From Synechococcus sp. CBW1004 (lineage in GTDB: Bacteria > Cyanobacteriota > Cyanobacteriia > PCC-6307 > Cyanobiaceae): a stretch of DNA of 64,000 nucleotides. Within the stretch, counting starts at the first letter, position 1. Each line of letters opens with the position of its first letter. Position numbers and translations under genes: made by a program. The notes beneath the pieces are model-generated. The model was given only the letters and a program-made list of their open reading frames with translations, did no database searches and had not been told where the DNA came from. Shown in pieces: positions 25,439 to 36,585 of the stretch. Location of the stretch: assembly GCF_015840715.1 (NCBI RefSeq), contig NZ_CP060397.1, positions 2,562,686 through 2,626,685 on the forward strand, given 5' to 3'.

Positions 25439-26797
25439 ATGGCTGAACCGCGCGGCCGCCTGCTGAACATTCTCGGGGTCGCCTTCGGTCTGGCTGGTGC
25501 CGTGGGAGGCACCATCGGCGGCGGCATCCTGCGCACTCCCGGCCTGGTGGCCGCCGAGCTGGGCAGCGGCAGCGCCGTGCTGCTCGCCTGGTTCCTCGGA
25601 GGGCTCTATGGCCTGCTGGGGGCGATCTGCGTGGCCGAGCTGGGGGCGAGCCTGCCTCGCAGCGGCGGCTGGACCGTCTACGCCCGTCGCGCCTTCGGCG
25701 ATGGTGCCGGCTTCGTGGTCGGCTGGACCGACTGGCTCGGGCATTGCGCCGGGGTGGCCTGGGTGGCCCTCACCGCCGGCGACTACGCCCTGGCGCTGTT
25801 CCCCTCCCTGCCGATCGGCAGCAAGGCCATCGCCCTGCTGGTGCTCGCCCTGTTCACCACCATCCAGCTGCAGGGGGTGCGCGCCGGCAGCGGCAGCCAG
25901 CTGCTGCTCAGCCTCGCCAAGACCGTGGCCTTCCTGCTGCTGGTGGCCGCCTGTTTCCTGCTGGCCGATCCGGTTTCCGCCACGGCCCTGCCCGCCCTGC
26001 CGGAGGCGGTGGCCCACGCCGGTGTGCCGGGCTGGCTGGCGCTGGCAGCGGCCTGGGTGCTGGCCTTGCAGGCGATCATCGGCACCTACGACGGCTGGCA
26101 CAGCCCCATCTATTTCGCGGAGGAATTCAGCGAGCCCGCCCGCGATCTGCCCCGCTCCCTGATCGGTGGGGTGCTGGCGGTGATCGCCATCTACCTGCTG
26201 ATCAACGCCGCCCTGCTGCGGGTGCTGCCGTTGCCGGATCTGGCCGCCTCCACCCTGCCGCTGGCCGATGCCGCCGAGCGGCTGTTCGGCACCCTCGGCG
26301 GCCAGCTGATCACGGCGGTGGCGCTGCTGTCGGTGCTGGGGCTGATCAACACCTCGATCCTGAGCGCGCCACGGGTGCTCTATGCACTGGCCCGGGAAGG
26401 GTTGTTCCTGCCGGCCGCCACCCAGGTGAGCGCCGGCGGCACCCCCGGCGTGGCCCTGCTGCTCACCTGCGGCGCCATGGCCCTGCTGGTGCTCTTCGGC
26501 GATTTCCCGATCCTGCTGGCGATCGCCTCCTTTCTGTATGTGGCGCTCTATGCCAGCGGCATCGCCTCGCTGTTCGTGCTGCGCTGGCGCGAGCCCGAGC
26601 TGGAACGGCCCTTCCGGGCCTGGGGCCATCCGCTCAGCGGCCTGATCGTGCTGGCCGGATCCGCGGCCTTCCTGGTGGGGGCCCTGCTGGAGGATCGCAG
26701 CCACAGCCTGGAGGCCCTGGCGCTGGTGGCGGCGGCCGCGCCTCTGTACTGGCTCACGCGGCGGTGGACGCCCGGAGAGTCGCCGGCCGGACCCTGA
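25439..26797 (+). CDS. APC-superfamily amino acid permease
   Basis: A 452-residue protein with about 12 membrane helices. The N-terminal unwound helix motif is AVGGTIGGGILRTPGLVA, close to the GSGIF.TPG signature of APC amino acid/polyamine transporters. TYDGWHSPIYFAEEFSEPARDLPRSLIGG, after helix 6, matches the conserved consensus region. TSILSAPRVLYALAREG is typical before helix 9. Transport of an amino acid by proton symport or exchange is the family role; the substrate is unknown. It is divergent from grxC, so both promoters lie in the ~105 bases between. Confidence 0.92.
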   Translation: MAEPRGRLLNILGVAFGLAGAVGGTIGGGILRTPGLVAAELGSGSAVLLAWFLGGLYGLLGAICVAELGASLPRSGGWTVYARRAFGDGAGFVVGWTDWLGHCAGVAWVALTAGDYALALFPSLPIGSKAIALLVLALFTTIQLQGVRAGSGSQLLLSLAKTVAFLLLVAACFLLADPVSATALPALPEAVAHAGVPGWLALAAAWVLALQAIIGTYDGWHSPIYFAEEFSEPARDLPRSLIGGVLAVIAIYLLINAALLRVLPLPDLAASTLPLADAAERLFGTLGGQLITAVALLSVLGLINTSILSAPRVLYALAREGLFLPAATQVSAGGTPGVALLLTCGAMALLVLFGDFPILLAIASFLYVALYASGIASLFVLRWREPELERPFRAWGHPLSGLIVLAGSAAFLVGALLEDRSHSLEALALVAAAAPLYWLTRRWTPGESPAGP

Positions 26798-26921
26798 GGC
26801 CGGGCTGCCTCGACGATCGGCCTGACTGGATGACCAACCGTGCGAAGGCCCGTGTCGGCGGCGAACGGCGGTCCGTCTTCCAGCCAGCAGCGGAGGGGCT
26901 GTCCCCCTGGATTTGGCGTCC

Positions 26922-27305
26922 TCATTCCGGGCAGGCGCGCCAGCCCTCGGCGAAGGGGGCCTCCTGGGCCATCAGCGCCGCCACCCGCTCATCCAGGTCC
27001 GACTCCATCAGCCCCACCGCCAGGCTGGCCGCCACCCGCGTCGTCAGCCCCTTGACCAGCGCGGGGTCGCGCTCGCTGCCGCCGGTGCGGCGCAGAGCGT
27101 CGGCGCAGAGCCTGGCCAGATCGCTGAGCAGTTCGCCATGGCCCAGCAGGGTGTCCACCACCAGGCGATCGAGGCCCTCGGGATCGGAGGACGCCAGCAG
27201 GTGGGGCAGCTTGCGCCGCACCCGCCACGGGCCCGGGCAGGCGGCCTCGTCTCCGTGCAGCTGCGCCAGCTGCTCAGGGTGGATCGGGGGATTCCACGAG
27301 ACCAT
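26922..27305 (-). CDS. Hypothetical protein, soluble, helical
   Basis: A 127-residue protein beginning MVSWNPPIHPEQLAQLHGDE. It then shows mostly helical segments (KLPHLLASSDPEGLDRLVVDTLLGHGELLSDLARLC and LTTRVAASLAVGLMESDLDERVAALMAQ). There is no signal peptide or membrane helix. I do not recognise the family. The ATG at 27305 removes an odd N-terminal extension that overlaps the upstream region. Confidence 0.6.
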   Translation of the reverse strand: MVSWNPPIHPEQLAQLHGDEAACPGPWRVRRKLPHLLASSDPEGLDRLVVDTLLGHGELLSDLARLCADALRRTGGSERDPALVKGLTTRVAASLAVGLMESDLDERVAALMAQEAPFAEGWRACPE

Positions 27306-27392
27306 CGGTCCGGCGCATGGTGACCCGATGGTGACGCCTCGGACGTGATGGCGCACCTGCCACTGCCACCCTGCCGAGTGGAGGGGCGTTCT

Positions 27393-28148
27393 TCAGAGGG
27401 TGGGACGCCGCCAGCGTTCCCGCTGCATCCAGCTGATCCAGTCCGCGGAGATCTCCTGCGGGCAGGTGGCCTGGCACTCCAGGTGACTGCTGCAGCCCCC
27501 GAAGCCCTCGGCCTCCATCTGCGCCACCATCGCGGTCACGCGCCGCGGCCGCTCCGGCTGTCCCTGGGGCAGCAGCGCCAGGTGCGCCAGCTTCGCCGCG
27601 GTGAACAGGCTGGCCGACGCGTTCGGGCAGGCGGCCACGCAGGCGCCGCAGCCGATGCAGGTGGCTGCATCGAACGCCAGAGCGGCCTGATCGCGGCCGA
27701 CCAGCTGGGCGTTGGCATCCGGAGCGCTGCCGGCATTGAGCGAGCAGTAGCCGCCGGCGGCGATGATCCGATCCAGTGCCGAACGGTCCACCGCCAGGTC
27801 CTGCAGGAGCGGGAAGGCTCCGGCACGGAAGGGCTCCAGCACCAGGGTGTCCCCGTCGCGGAACTGGCGCAGATAGAGCTGGCAGACCGTGGTGGTGGCC
27901 TGGGGGCCGTGCGCCTGGCCGTTGACCAGGAAGCCGCAGGCGCCGCAGATGCCCTCGCGGCAGTCGTGCTCGAAGCTGAACGGCCGTCGCCCCTGACGCA
28001 CCAGCTGTTCATTGAGCAGATCGAGCGCCTCCAGCACCGACAGATCCGCTGACAGCCCCTCGAGGCGATGGGTCTCGAAGGCGCCGGGAGTGTCGGGGCC
28101 GTCCTGGCGCCAGAGTCGCAGCGTCAGCGTCAGGCGGGCGCGGGTCAC
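27393..28148 (-). CDS. sdhB: Succinate dehydrogenase/fumarate reductase iron-sulfur subunit
   Basis: About 251 residues from the GTG at 28148; an ATG at 28199 is the alternative. The N-terminal 2Fe-2S domain has FEHDCREGICGACGFLVNG and a downstream Cys. The C-terminal domain carries CIGCGACVAACPNASA for the 4Fe-4S cluster, with further Cys at GGCSSHLECQATCP. It passes electrons from the flavoprotein to quinone in the membrane. Its partners sdhC and sdhA lie at 30596-33162, separated by two divergent signalling genes, which is unusual for a set normally in one operon. Confidence 0.93.
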   Translation of the reverse strand: MTRARLTLTLRLWRQDGPDTPGAFETHRLEGLSADLSVLEALDLLNEQLVRQGRRPFSFEHDCREGICGACGFLVNGQAHGPQATTTVCQLYLRQFRDGDTLVLEPFRAGAFPLLQDLAVDRSALDRIIAAGGYCSLNAGSAPDANAQLVGRDQAALAFDAATCIGCGACVAACPNASASLFTAAKLAHLALLPQGQPERPRRVTAMVAQMEAEGFGGCSSHLECQATCPQEISADWISWMQRERWRRPTL

Positions 28149-28261
28149 GGCAGATGGGCAGGAGAAGGTAAGAAAACCGGCATCATGGATGGGATTCAAG
28201 ACGCGTCTGATGCCGGAGGCCCGAAAAGAGCTCCTGGCACAGCATGATGGCTTAGGTCTCG

Positions 28262-28666
28262 ATGCACGAGCCCATGGGATTGCAGAACCCCCCGTCTGTC
28301 CCCACCATCGCCGAGCTGCAGCAGGGAGAGGTGCCCTTTGTGCTCGCCGATGCGCTCGGCCTGGTGCTGGAGGTCAACGAGCCGTTCACGCACGCGTATG
28401 GCTGGACGGAAGCTGACCTGCGGGGCCAGTCCCTGAGCCTGATCCTGCCGGAGGCGTTCCAGATGGCCCACCATCTGGGCTTCTCCCGCTTCCAGTCCAC
28501 CGGACAGTCCGAGATCCTCGCCCATCCACTGCGGCTGCGGACCATCTGTCGCGATGGCCGGGAGGTGGTCTCCGAGCACTTCATCGTTGCCGAGCGCAGC
28601 GGCGAGTCCTGGGTGTTCGGCGCCACGCTCACCCCCCTGCCGGATGGCTCCCCCACGGATGCCTGA
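28262..28666 (+). CDS. Single PAS-domain protein
   Basis: A 134-residue protein that is almost entirely one PAS domain: VPFVLADALGLVLEVNEPFTHAYGWTEADLRGQSLSLILPEAF, then HPLRLRTICRDGREVVSEHFIVAERSGESWVFGATLTPLPDG. No output domain is attached. Its stop overlaps the start of the next gene by eight bases, so the two are probably translated together and the PAS protein may act with the downstream PAS-GGDEF protein. The ligand is unknown, and the usual haem- or flavin-binding residues cannot be assigned by eye. Confidence 0.88.
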   Translation: MHEPMGLQNPPSVPTIAELQQGEVPFVLADALGLVLEVNEPFTHAYGWTEADLRGQSLSLILPEAFQMAHHLGFSRFQSTGQSEILAHPLRLRTICRDGREVVSEHFIVAERSGESWVFGATLTPLPDGSPTDA

Positions 28667-30407
28667 GCCATCCCCTCCCGCTCCTCCCTCGCGCATCACC
28701 GCCGAGGAAGGGGAGCTGGTGGCGCGGCTGCGCAGCACCCTGGGCCGGCTGGAGGCCGGCCTGGCCACGATCAGTGATGCCCTGGCGATCACCGACCGTC
28801 ACGGCCGTCTGATGTGGTGCAACCAGGCCTTCGAGCAGCTGGCCGGTCGTCCGCGCCTGCTGCTGCTGGACCGGGCGATCACCAGCCTGCTGCCCCCCGA
28901 TGCGGAGGGTCAGCCGCTGTTCAACCTGGCCCTGCTCGATGGGCAGACCACGGAGGGCCGCAACCTGCGTGCGGTGCTGCGGCATGAGCCGCTGCGCGCC
29001 GTGGCGATCGAATGGAAGCCGGTGCTCTCCGATCCCGAGTGGCCGCTGGTGTTCTGCGTTCGCGACATCAGCGCCGATCTCACCAGTGAGGCCATGCGCC
29101 AGGAAGTGCTGCGGATCGCCGCCGAACGCCGGCAGCTGGAGAAGAAGGTGCTCGCCTGCGCGGTCACGGGCCTGCCGAACAGGCTTGCGCTCGAGCAGCG
29201 TCTCGCTCTGGCCTTCGGCCAGCTGCGCGAGTATCCCGGCCTGCTCACCCTGCTGTTCTGTGATCTCAACGGCTTCAAGCAGGTGAATGACGAGCACGGC
29301 CATGCCGCCGGTGATGCCCTGCTGGTGGCCATCGGAGAGCGCCTGCAGAGCTGCCTGCGCGCCAGTGATCTGGTCAGCCGGCTCGGGGGCGACGAGTTCG
29401 TGGTGCTCAGTCAGGGACCTGCCAGTCCCCAGGAGGCGATGACCCTGGCCCTGCGGTTGCTGGAGGAGGTGGGCCGTCCCTGGCGCCTGGAGGACCGCAT
29501 CCTGCATCCCGCCATGAGCGTGGGGATCGCGATGACCGACGATCCCGATCTGGGCGGGGCCGAACTGATCCGGCGCGCCGATGTGGCCATGTACGAGGCC
29601 AAGGGTGGTGGCGGCCTGCCGGTGGCTCTGCACGACAGCAGCCTCGACCTGCGCAGCCGTTCGCGCGAGCATCTCGCCACCTGGCTGCAACGCACCCTGG
29701 CCGACGAGAGCCCCGAACGCGAGGGCCTGACGCTGCATTTCCGGCCGATCATCGACCTGGGCGATGGCAGCCTCCACGGTCTCGAAGCGATCCTGGCCCT
29801 GGAGCCTCCCGGGGGCGCTCTCCAGCGCGGGGCCGAGGCCCTGGCGGTGGTGCAGCGTCTCGGGCTGGCGGTGTCGCTGGGGCGTTGGTCCCGGACCATG
29901 GCCCTGGCACGCCTGCAACAGGGGCCCGCTGCAGCCGGGACCAGTGCGGTGGCGTTCCAGGTCAGTCCCGGCGAACTGAAGGAAGGCGGCTTGAGCGCCG
30001 AGCTGGAGCGCCAGGCCAACCGCGTCGGGCTGAATCCGGCCCGCATCGCCCTGCTGCTGAGCGAGGAGGTGCTGAGCGATCCGCCCGCTGCCGCCCTGAT
30101 GGAACTGGAGGCCCTGTGGGCGATGGGGGTGCGTCTGGTGCTGGATGGCTTCGGGGCCGGCTCGATTCACCTCGGTGGTCTGGCCCGTCTGCCGCTGGCG
30201 ATGGTGCGGCTGCACCCCAGCCTCTGCTGCGATCCAGGCGACAACGTGCATCAGCGCCGGTTGCGGCAGGCCGCCCTGCGGCTGGCCCTGGATCTGGATC
30301 TCGAGGTGATCGCCGAGGGCATCGAGACCGAGGGGCAGCTCCAGGAGCTCCGCTCCCTGGGCTGCCGCTGGGGACAGGGTCCCCGCTTCGGGCCGCCGCT
30401 GCCCTGA
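28659..30407 (+). CDS. PAS-GGDEF protein with degenerate EAL domain
   Basis: A 582-residue protein. A PAS domain (ATISDALAITDRHGRLMWCNQAF to about residue 140) and a short helix lead to a GGDEF domain. That domain has an intact active-site loop (SRLGGDEFVVL) and the substrate region FCDLNGFKQVNDEHGHAAGDALL, so it can probably make cyclic di-GMP. The C-terminal EAL-like domain is altered: LEAI instead of EAL, SEEVL where the metal-binding Glu motif is expected, LDGFGAG for DDFGTG, and RLHPSL in place of KIDxxF. It therefore probably lacks phosphodiesterase activity and serves as a binding or regulatory module. Confidence 0.9.
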   Translation: MPEPSPPAPPSRITAEEGELVARLRSTLGRLEAGLATISDALAITDRHGRLMWCNQAFEQLAGRPRLLLLDRAITSLLPPDAEGQPLFNLALLDGQTTEGRNLRAVLRHEPLRAVAIEWKPVLSDPEWPLVFCVRDISADLTSEAMRQEVLRIAAERRQLEKKVLACAVTGLPNRLALEQRLALAFGQLREYPGLLTLLFCDLNGFKQVNDEHGHAAGDALLVAIGERLQSCLRASDLVSRLGGDEFVVLSQGPASPQEAMTLALRLLEEVGRPWRLEDRILHPAMSVGIAMTDDPDLGGAELIRRADVAMYEAKGGGGLPVALHDSSLDLRSRSREHLATWLQRTLADESPEREGLTLHFRPIIDLGDGSLHGLEAILALEPPGGALQRGAEALAVVQRLGLAVSLGRWSRTMALARLQQGPAAAGTSAVAFQVSPGELKEGGLSAELERQANRVGLNPARIALLLSEEVLSDPPAAALMELEALWAMGVRLVLDGFGAGSIHLGGLARLPLAMVRLHPSLCCDPGDNVHQRRLRQAALRLALDLDLEVIAEGIETEGQLQELRSLGCRWGQGPRFGPPLP

Positions 30408-30595
30408 GGGGTGCTGCAGCGGCCGGAGCCAGGCGGCGGGTCCTGCCGATCCAGCCGTCGAGCCATCGGGGTCGCCCTGCCGGGTCGTCATCCTCCCGGC
30501 GCTCCGGGGCTGGTCGCCCACGCCGCAGGCACCAGGTCTGCTGGCGGTGCAATCGGCGGACCCTTGTCTTCAGTGCCCTGGTCCCGGCGACTGGC

Positions 30596-32520
<1,925 letters not shown>

Positions 32521-32524
<4 letters not shown>

Positions 32525-33162
32525 CGGGCGGAGGCGGTGAAGACCAGGGCGAAGGGCAGCAGGGCGAAGCCGCCCCCCAGCAGCAGGGCCAGGCCGCGGC
32601 CCAGCAGGCGGATGCGCGGCCCGTTGCCCGCTTCAAGCCAGCCCAGGCTGCGGTGGGCGCTTTCGACCCCGTGCAGCAGATGCAGGGCCAGCGCCACGCC
32701 GGCCAGGCCGTAGAGCATCAGGGCCAGGGGGGAGGACAGGGCCTGCTCCAGCGCCGCAAGTTCCGCCCCGGCCGGTGGCCGCGACCAGCGCAGCTGGCCG
32801 AGATGCACCGCCAGGAACAGCAACAGCACGCCGCCGCTGAACGGCAGCCAGCGGCCTGAGGCCGCCGCCAGGCCTTCCAGGCCGCTGCCGCGGCGGCTGC
32901 GCCTCGGTGCGGCTGTGCTTCCCGTCCGGGCGCGGTTCTGGAACCAGCGGCCCAGGGCCAGCAGCGGATGGGCCAACAGGGCCAGGGCCAGGGCCACCTC
33001 CAGCGCCGGCAGCCAGAGGCGGCCGTGCAGCCAGGTGGAGAACGCCTCGAAGCGCATCGGTGCGAGCAGGGCGAGGGAGACACCTCCCAGGTGCAGCACC
33101 AGAAAGAGCACCAGTGTCAGGCCGCTGCCGGCCAGCACCACGGTCCGGCTCAGGGATGTCAT
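32521..33162 (-). CDS. sdhC: Succinate dehydrogenase cytochrome b subunit
   Basis: A 213-residue membrane protein with about five helices, as in B-type SdhC (haem-bearing anchor). Candidate haem-ligand His residues lie in LVLHLGGVS, LLAHPLLALG, LAVHLGQLR and LALHLLHGVESAHRSLG. The start MTSLSRTVVLAGSGLTL at 33162 removes an upstream extension. sdhC and sdhA overlap (ATGA), so they form one transcript. sdhB lies elsewhere in the window. Confidence 0.85.
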
Positions 33163-33217
33163 CGCAGCCCACCTCACGGCTCCCCTCGCACCATGCTCCC
33201 CCATGCCGGCGTCGGTT

Positions 33218-35008
33218 TCAGTCGGGTCGCCGGGCATGGGAGGCCAGCAGACGGGCACAGTCCTCCACCTCCAGCGGGCGGGAGAAGAAGTAGCCCTGAT
33301 AGCCGTCGCAGCCCATCTCCTGCAGCACGCCCAGCTGCTCCGAGGTCTCCACCCCCTCCACCAGGGTCTGCAGGCCGAGTTCGCGGGCCATGGTCAGAGC
33401 GGCGCGCACGATCAGGCGGGCGGAATCGCTGCTGAGCAGGTTGGCGGTGAAGTTCTGATCGATCTTGAGCTTGTGGATCGGCAGCCTGTGCAGCGATTCC
33501 AGGGAGGAATAGCCGGTGCCGAAGTCATCGATCGCCAGCGTCACCCCCAGGCTCGCCAGCCGATCGATCTCCTCGCTCACGCCCGTGATCGGCAGGATGC
33601 CGGATTCGGTGATCTCCAGCTCCAGCAACCGGGGCTCCAGACCGTGGCGCTCCAGGGCCGTGGCGACGATGACGCTCATCGGCGTCGGTGCCGACAGCAG
33701 CTGACGGGGTGAGACGTTGACCGCCACCGGCGGCGGCTCCAGGCCGGCCCGCTGCCAGCGGCGCTGCTGGGCGCAGGCCTCCTCCAGGGCCCACTGCCCC
33801 AGGGCCTGAATCATGCCGGTACGCTCCGCCAGGGGGATGAAGGTGCCCGGGCTCACCTCCCCCCGCTCGCCGTCACGCCAGCGGGCCAGGGCCTCGGTGC
33901 CGATCAGCCGGCCGCTCGGATCCATCTGAGGTTGGTACACCAGGCGCAGCCGCCCCTCCTCCAGCGACTGCCTTAGCCGCCCCTCCAGGCCGAGCTCGCA
34001 GCGCAGGGTTTCGGTGAAGGAGGGCTCATAGAACAGCACCAGTCCCCGGCCGCTGTCATGGGCGTGGCCGAGGGCGGTGGCGGCCTGGCGCAGCAGGGTG
34101 TCGGCGTCCTCGCCATGGTCGGGATAGAGGCTGATCCCGGCGCAGAAGCCCATGCCCAGGCCCTCTCCTGCGGGAAGGGGCACGCCGCAGGCGAGCGCGC
34201 GCTGCAGCCCGGCCACCATCGCCCAGGCTTCCGCTTCGTTGAGGCCGGGGCGGATCAGCACGAACTCATCGCCGCCCATCCGCGCCAGCCAGTCGCCGGG
34301 CCGGGACCAGCCCTGCAGCTGATCGGCCACGGCGCAGAGCAGGCGGTCGCCGCTGCTGCGCCCGTGGCTGTGGTTCACCCGCCGGAATCCGTCGAGATCG
34401 AGCCACAGCAGGGCCAGGGGCATCCCGGGCCGCTGCCTGATCTGATCCCGGATGAATCGCCGTGTGCTCCGCTCATTGCCGAGCCCGGTGAGTGGATCGC
34501 TGAGGGCCAGTCGCTCCAGCTCCTGCCGGGCCGCGTTCAGCTCGCTCACATCGCGGGCCAGCAGCAGGCTTCCCTCCGCCGGCCGGCCCTCCTCCCGGCG
34601 CGGGATGAACTCCATATCCAGAAAGTGCCGGCCGCCGTCGGCGGCGCCCAGGCTCAACCGGATGTGGCGGCCCTTGCCGGCCAGAAGGGCGCCGCTGAGC
34701 TGGTCCCAGCTGGCGCGGTCCTGGGGCATCACGAACCGCGCCAGCGGCATCCCGACCAGGGAGTCGGTGCACTGACCGAGGATCCGCTCCAGGGCGGGGT
34801 TGGCGTAGAGGATCCTCAGCTCCGGGTCGAGCAGGGCCAGGCCATCGCTCTGCAGCTCCACCAGTTGGCGGAAGCGGGCCTCGCTGCGGCTCAGCTGCTC
34901 GATCAGAGCGCCCTGCTCCTGCAGCAGCGCCTGGCTCGTCTGCAGCTGACGCTCCGGGTGTCGTGTGTCCGGGCTCTCCTGGGGGCCGGGATCGTCAGCG
35001 ACAGTCAT
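33218..35008 (-). CDS. PAS-GGDEF-EAL cyclic di-GMP protein with intact motifs
   Basis: A 596-residue protein. A coiled-coil-like start (QTSQALLQEQGALIEQLSRSEARF) leads into a PAS domain (LVELQSDGLALLDPELRILYANPALERILG). The GGDEF domain keeps ARMGGDEFVLI, with LLWLDLDGFRRVNHSHGRSSGD. The EAL domain looks complete: LIGTEALARW, LELEITESGIL, IDDFGTGYSSLESLHRLP, KLKIDQNF, LVEGVET and QGYFFSRPL. It could both make and break cyclic di-GMP. The ATG at 35008 was chosen over a longer open frame. It lies just downstream of sdhC on the opposite side from the other GGDEF protein. Confidence 0.93.
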   Translation of the reverse strand: MTVADDPGPQESPDTRHPERQLQTSQALLQEQGALIEQLSRSEARFRQLVELQSDGLALLDPELRILYANPALERILGQCTDSLVGMPLARFVMPQDRASWDQLSGALLAGKGRHIRLSLGAADGGRHFLDMEFIPRREEGRPAEGSLLLARDVSELNAARQELERLALSDPLTGLGNERSTRRFIRDQIRQRPGMPLALLWLDLDGFRRVNHSHGRSSGDRLLCAVADQLQGWSRPGDWLARMGGDEFVLIRPGLNEAEAWAMVAGLQRALACGVPLPAGEGLGMGFCAGISLYPDHGEDADTLLRQAATALGHAHDSGRGLVLFYEPSFTETLRCELGLEGRLRQSLEEGRLRLVYQPQMDPSGRLIGTEALARWRDGERGEVSPGTFIPLAERTGMIQALGQWALEEACAQQRRWQRAGLEPPPVAVNVSPRQLLSAPTPMSVIVATALERHGLEPRLLELEITESGILPITGVSEEIDRLASLGVTLAIDDFGTGYSSLESLHRLPIHKLKIDQNFTANLLSSDSARLIVRAALTMARELGLQTLVEGVETSEQLGVLQEMGCDGYQGYFFSRPLEVEDCARLLASHARRPD

Positions 35009-35260
35009 CACCCTCGGGGCGTTCACGCATGGCGCGGTGGTCTCGGATCCAGGGGGTGCAGGCACGCACAACCGCATGGGGCCCGTCGCCGGTTCGGTCA
35101 GGACGCAGGGACGGGATGTGTGGAGTGCATAGCTGGCCCTGGATGCTAGTCACATCGCCGCGGTTGAACAGCGATTCCCCTGGGGGCGCGGCCGGGCTGG
35201 ACCGGCGGCCACGGTGGCCCCGGCCTGCATGGGATGGTGTGCAGGCCCGCCCCGGCCGCC

Positions 35261-36514
35261 ATGCGTCCCGCCCGCCCGTCGACGCTGTTCTGTGCCTTCC
35301 TCACCCTGCTCAATGACCGGCTGGGGGAGTCGTTGATCTTTCCATTGCTGCCCTTCCTGCTGGCGGGCTTCACCGGCGACGGGCGCACCCTGGGCCTGCT
35401 CACGGGCAGCTATGCGGTGGCCCAGTTCCTGGCCACGCCCCTGATCGGGGCCCTCAGCGACCGCTACGGCCGCAAGCCGGTGATCGCCGTGTGCGTGGCC
35501 GGCTCGGTGCTCAGCCTCAGCCTCTTCAGCGCCACCATCGCCTTCCCCTGGGCGGATGCCTGGCCCGCGGCGGCTGCCGCCGGAGTCCCGCTGGCGCTGC
35601 TGTTCACCGCCCGCCTCATCGATGGCCTCAGCGGCGGCACCGCCGCCACGGCCGCGGCGGTGCTCGCTGACATCTCCACCCCGGAGAACCGGGCCAGGGC
35701 CTTCGGCCTGATCGGCGTCGCCTTCGGGCTCGGCTTCATCCTCGGCCCTGCCCTCGGAGGAGTGCTCGGCCAGGTGAATGTCAACCTGCCGCTGCTGGTG
35801 GCGGTGGGCATCGCCGCCCTGAACCTGGTGCTGGTGCTGCTGCTGCTGCCCGAGACCCACCCGGTCGAGGCCCGTATCGCCCTGCCCCGCAAACGGGAGC
35901 TGCAGCCGTTCACCCAGCTGTCGCGGGTGTTCCGCAACCCGCAGGTGCGGCGGCTGTGCGGCGCCTTCCTTTTGTTCTTTCTGGCGTTCAACGGCTTCAC
36001 CGGGGTGCTGGTGCTGTATTTCAAGCAGGCGTTCGGCTGGGGACCGGGGCTGGCGGGAGCCGCCTTTCTGATCGTGGGTGTGGTGGCCACCGTCGTGCAG
36101 GGCGGTCTGATCGGTCCGCTCGTGAAGCGCTTCGGCGAATGGCGGCTGACGCTGGCGGGCCTGGGCTTCGTGATCAGTGGCTGCGTGCTGGTGCCCCTGG
36201 CATCGCGGGATCTGGCCAGACCTATGGTGTTCACCGCCGTGGCCCTCCTGGCGCTGGGCACCGGCCTGGTCACCCCCTGTCTGCGGTCACTGGTGTCGCG
36301 GCGGCTCGATGATTCGGGCCAGGGCGCGGCACTGGGCAGCCTGCAGGGTCTGCAGAGCCTGGGCAGTTTCCTCGGTCCGCCGCTGGCGGGCCTGGCCTAC
36401 GAAACCCTGGGCCGCACCAGCCCCTTCTGGCTGGGGGTCGGCCTGTTGCTCCTGGTGGCCTCGCTGGTGGCCGGCGGCACGGCCCGTCGGCCGGGTGCGA
36501 TGGCGGCCTCGTGA
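35261..36514 (+). CDS. MFS transporter, tetracycline-resistance-like subfamily
   Basis: A 417-residue protein with 12 membrane helices. The motif A loop is GALSDRYGRKPVIAVCV between helices 2 and 3. RLIDGLSGGTAATAAAVLADISTPENRARAFGLIGVAFGLGFILGPALGG (in pieces) is the DHA1/TetA-like region. A second charged loop (GPLVKRFGEWRLTLAG) marks the second half. This subgroup exports drugs or metabolites by proton antiport; the substrate here is unknown. No repressor gene is adjacent. Confidence 0.9.
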   Translation: MRPARPSTLFCAFLTLLNDRLGESLIFPLLPFLLAGFTGDGRTLGLLTGSYAVAQFLATPLIGALSDRYGRKPVIAVCVAGSVLSLSLFSATIAFPWADAWPAAAAAGVPLALLFTARLIDGLSGGTAATAAAVLADISTPENRARAFGLIGVAFGLGFILGPALGGVLGQVNVNLPLLVAVGIAALNLVLVLLLLPETHPVEARIALPRKRELQPFTQLSRVFRNPQVRRLCGAFLLFFLAFNGFTGVLVLYFKQAFGWGPGLAGAAFLIVGVVATVVQGGLIGPLVKRFGEWRLTLAGLGFVISGCVLVPLASRDLARPMVFTAVALLALGTGLVTPCLRSLVSRRLDDSGQGAALGSLQGLQSLGSFLGPPLAGLAYETLGRTSPFWLGVGLLLLVASLVAGGTARRPGAMAAS

Positions 36515-36585
36515 TGGCGTGCCGGCGACACGGAGCGGGCGTCTGACATTGCTACGTTCGAGCTTCGCCGCCGGGGTCCCGACCG

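Noticed and set aside
25076-26704. 542-codon minus-strand frame ending in glutaredoxin
   Set aside because: The last 85 codons are GrxC. The long upstream part is Gly/Gln/His-rich antisense to the APC permease.
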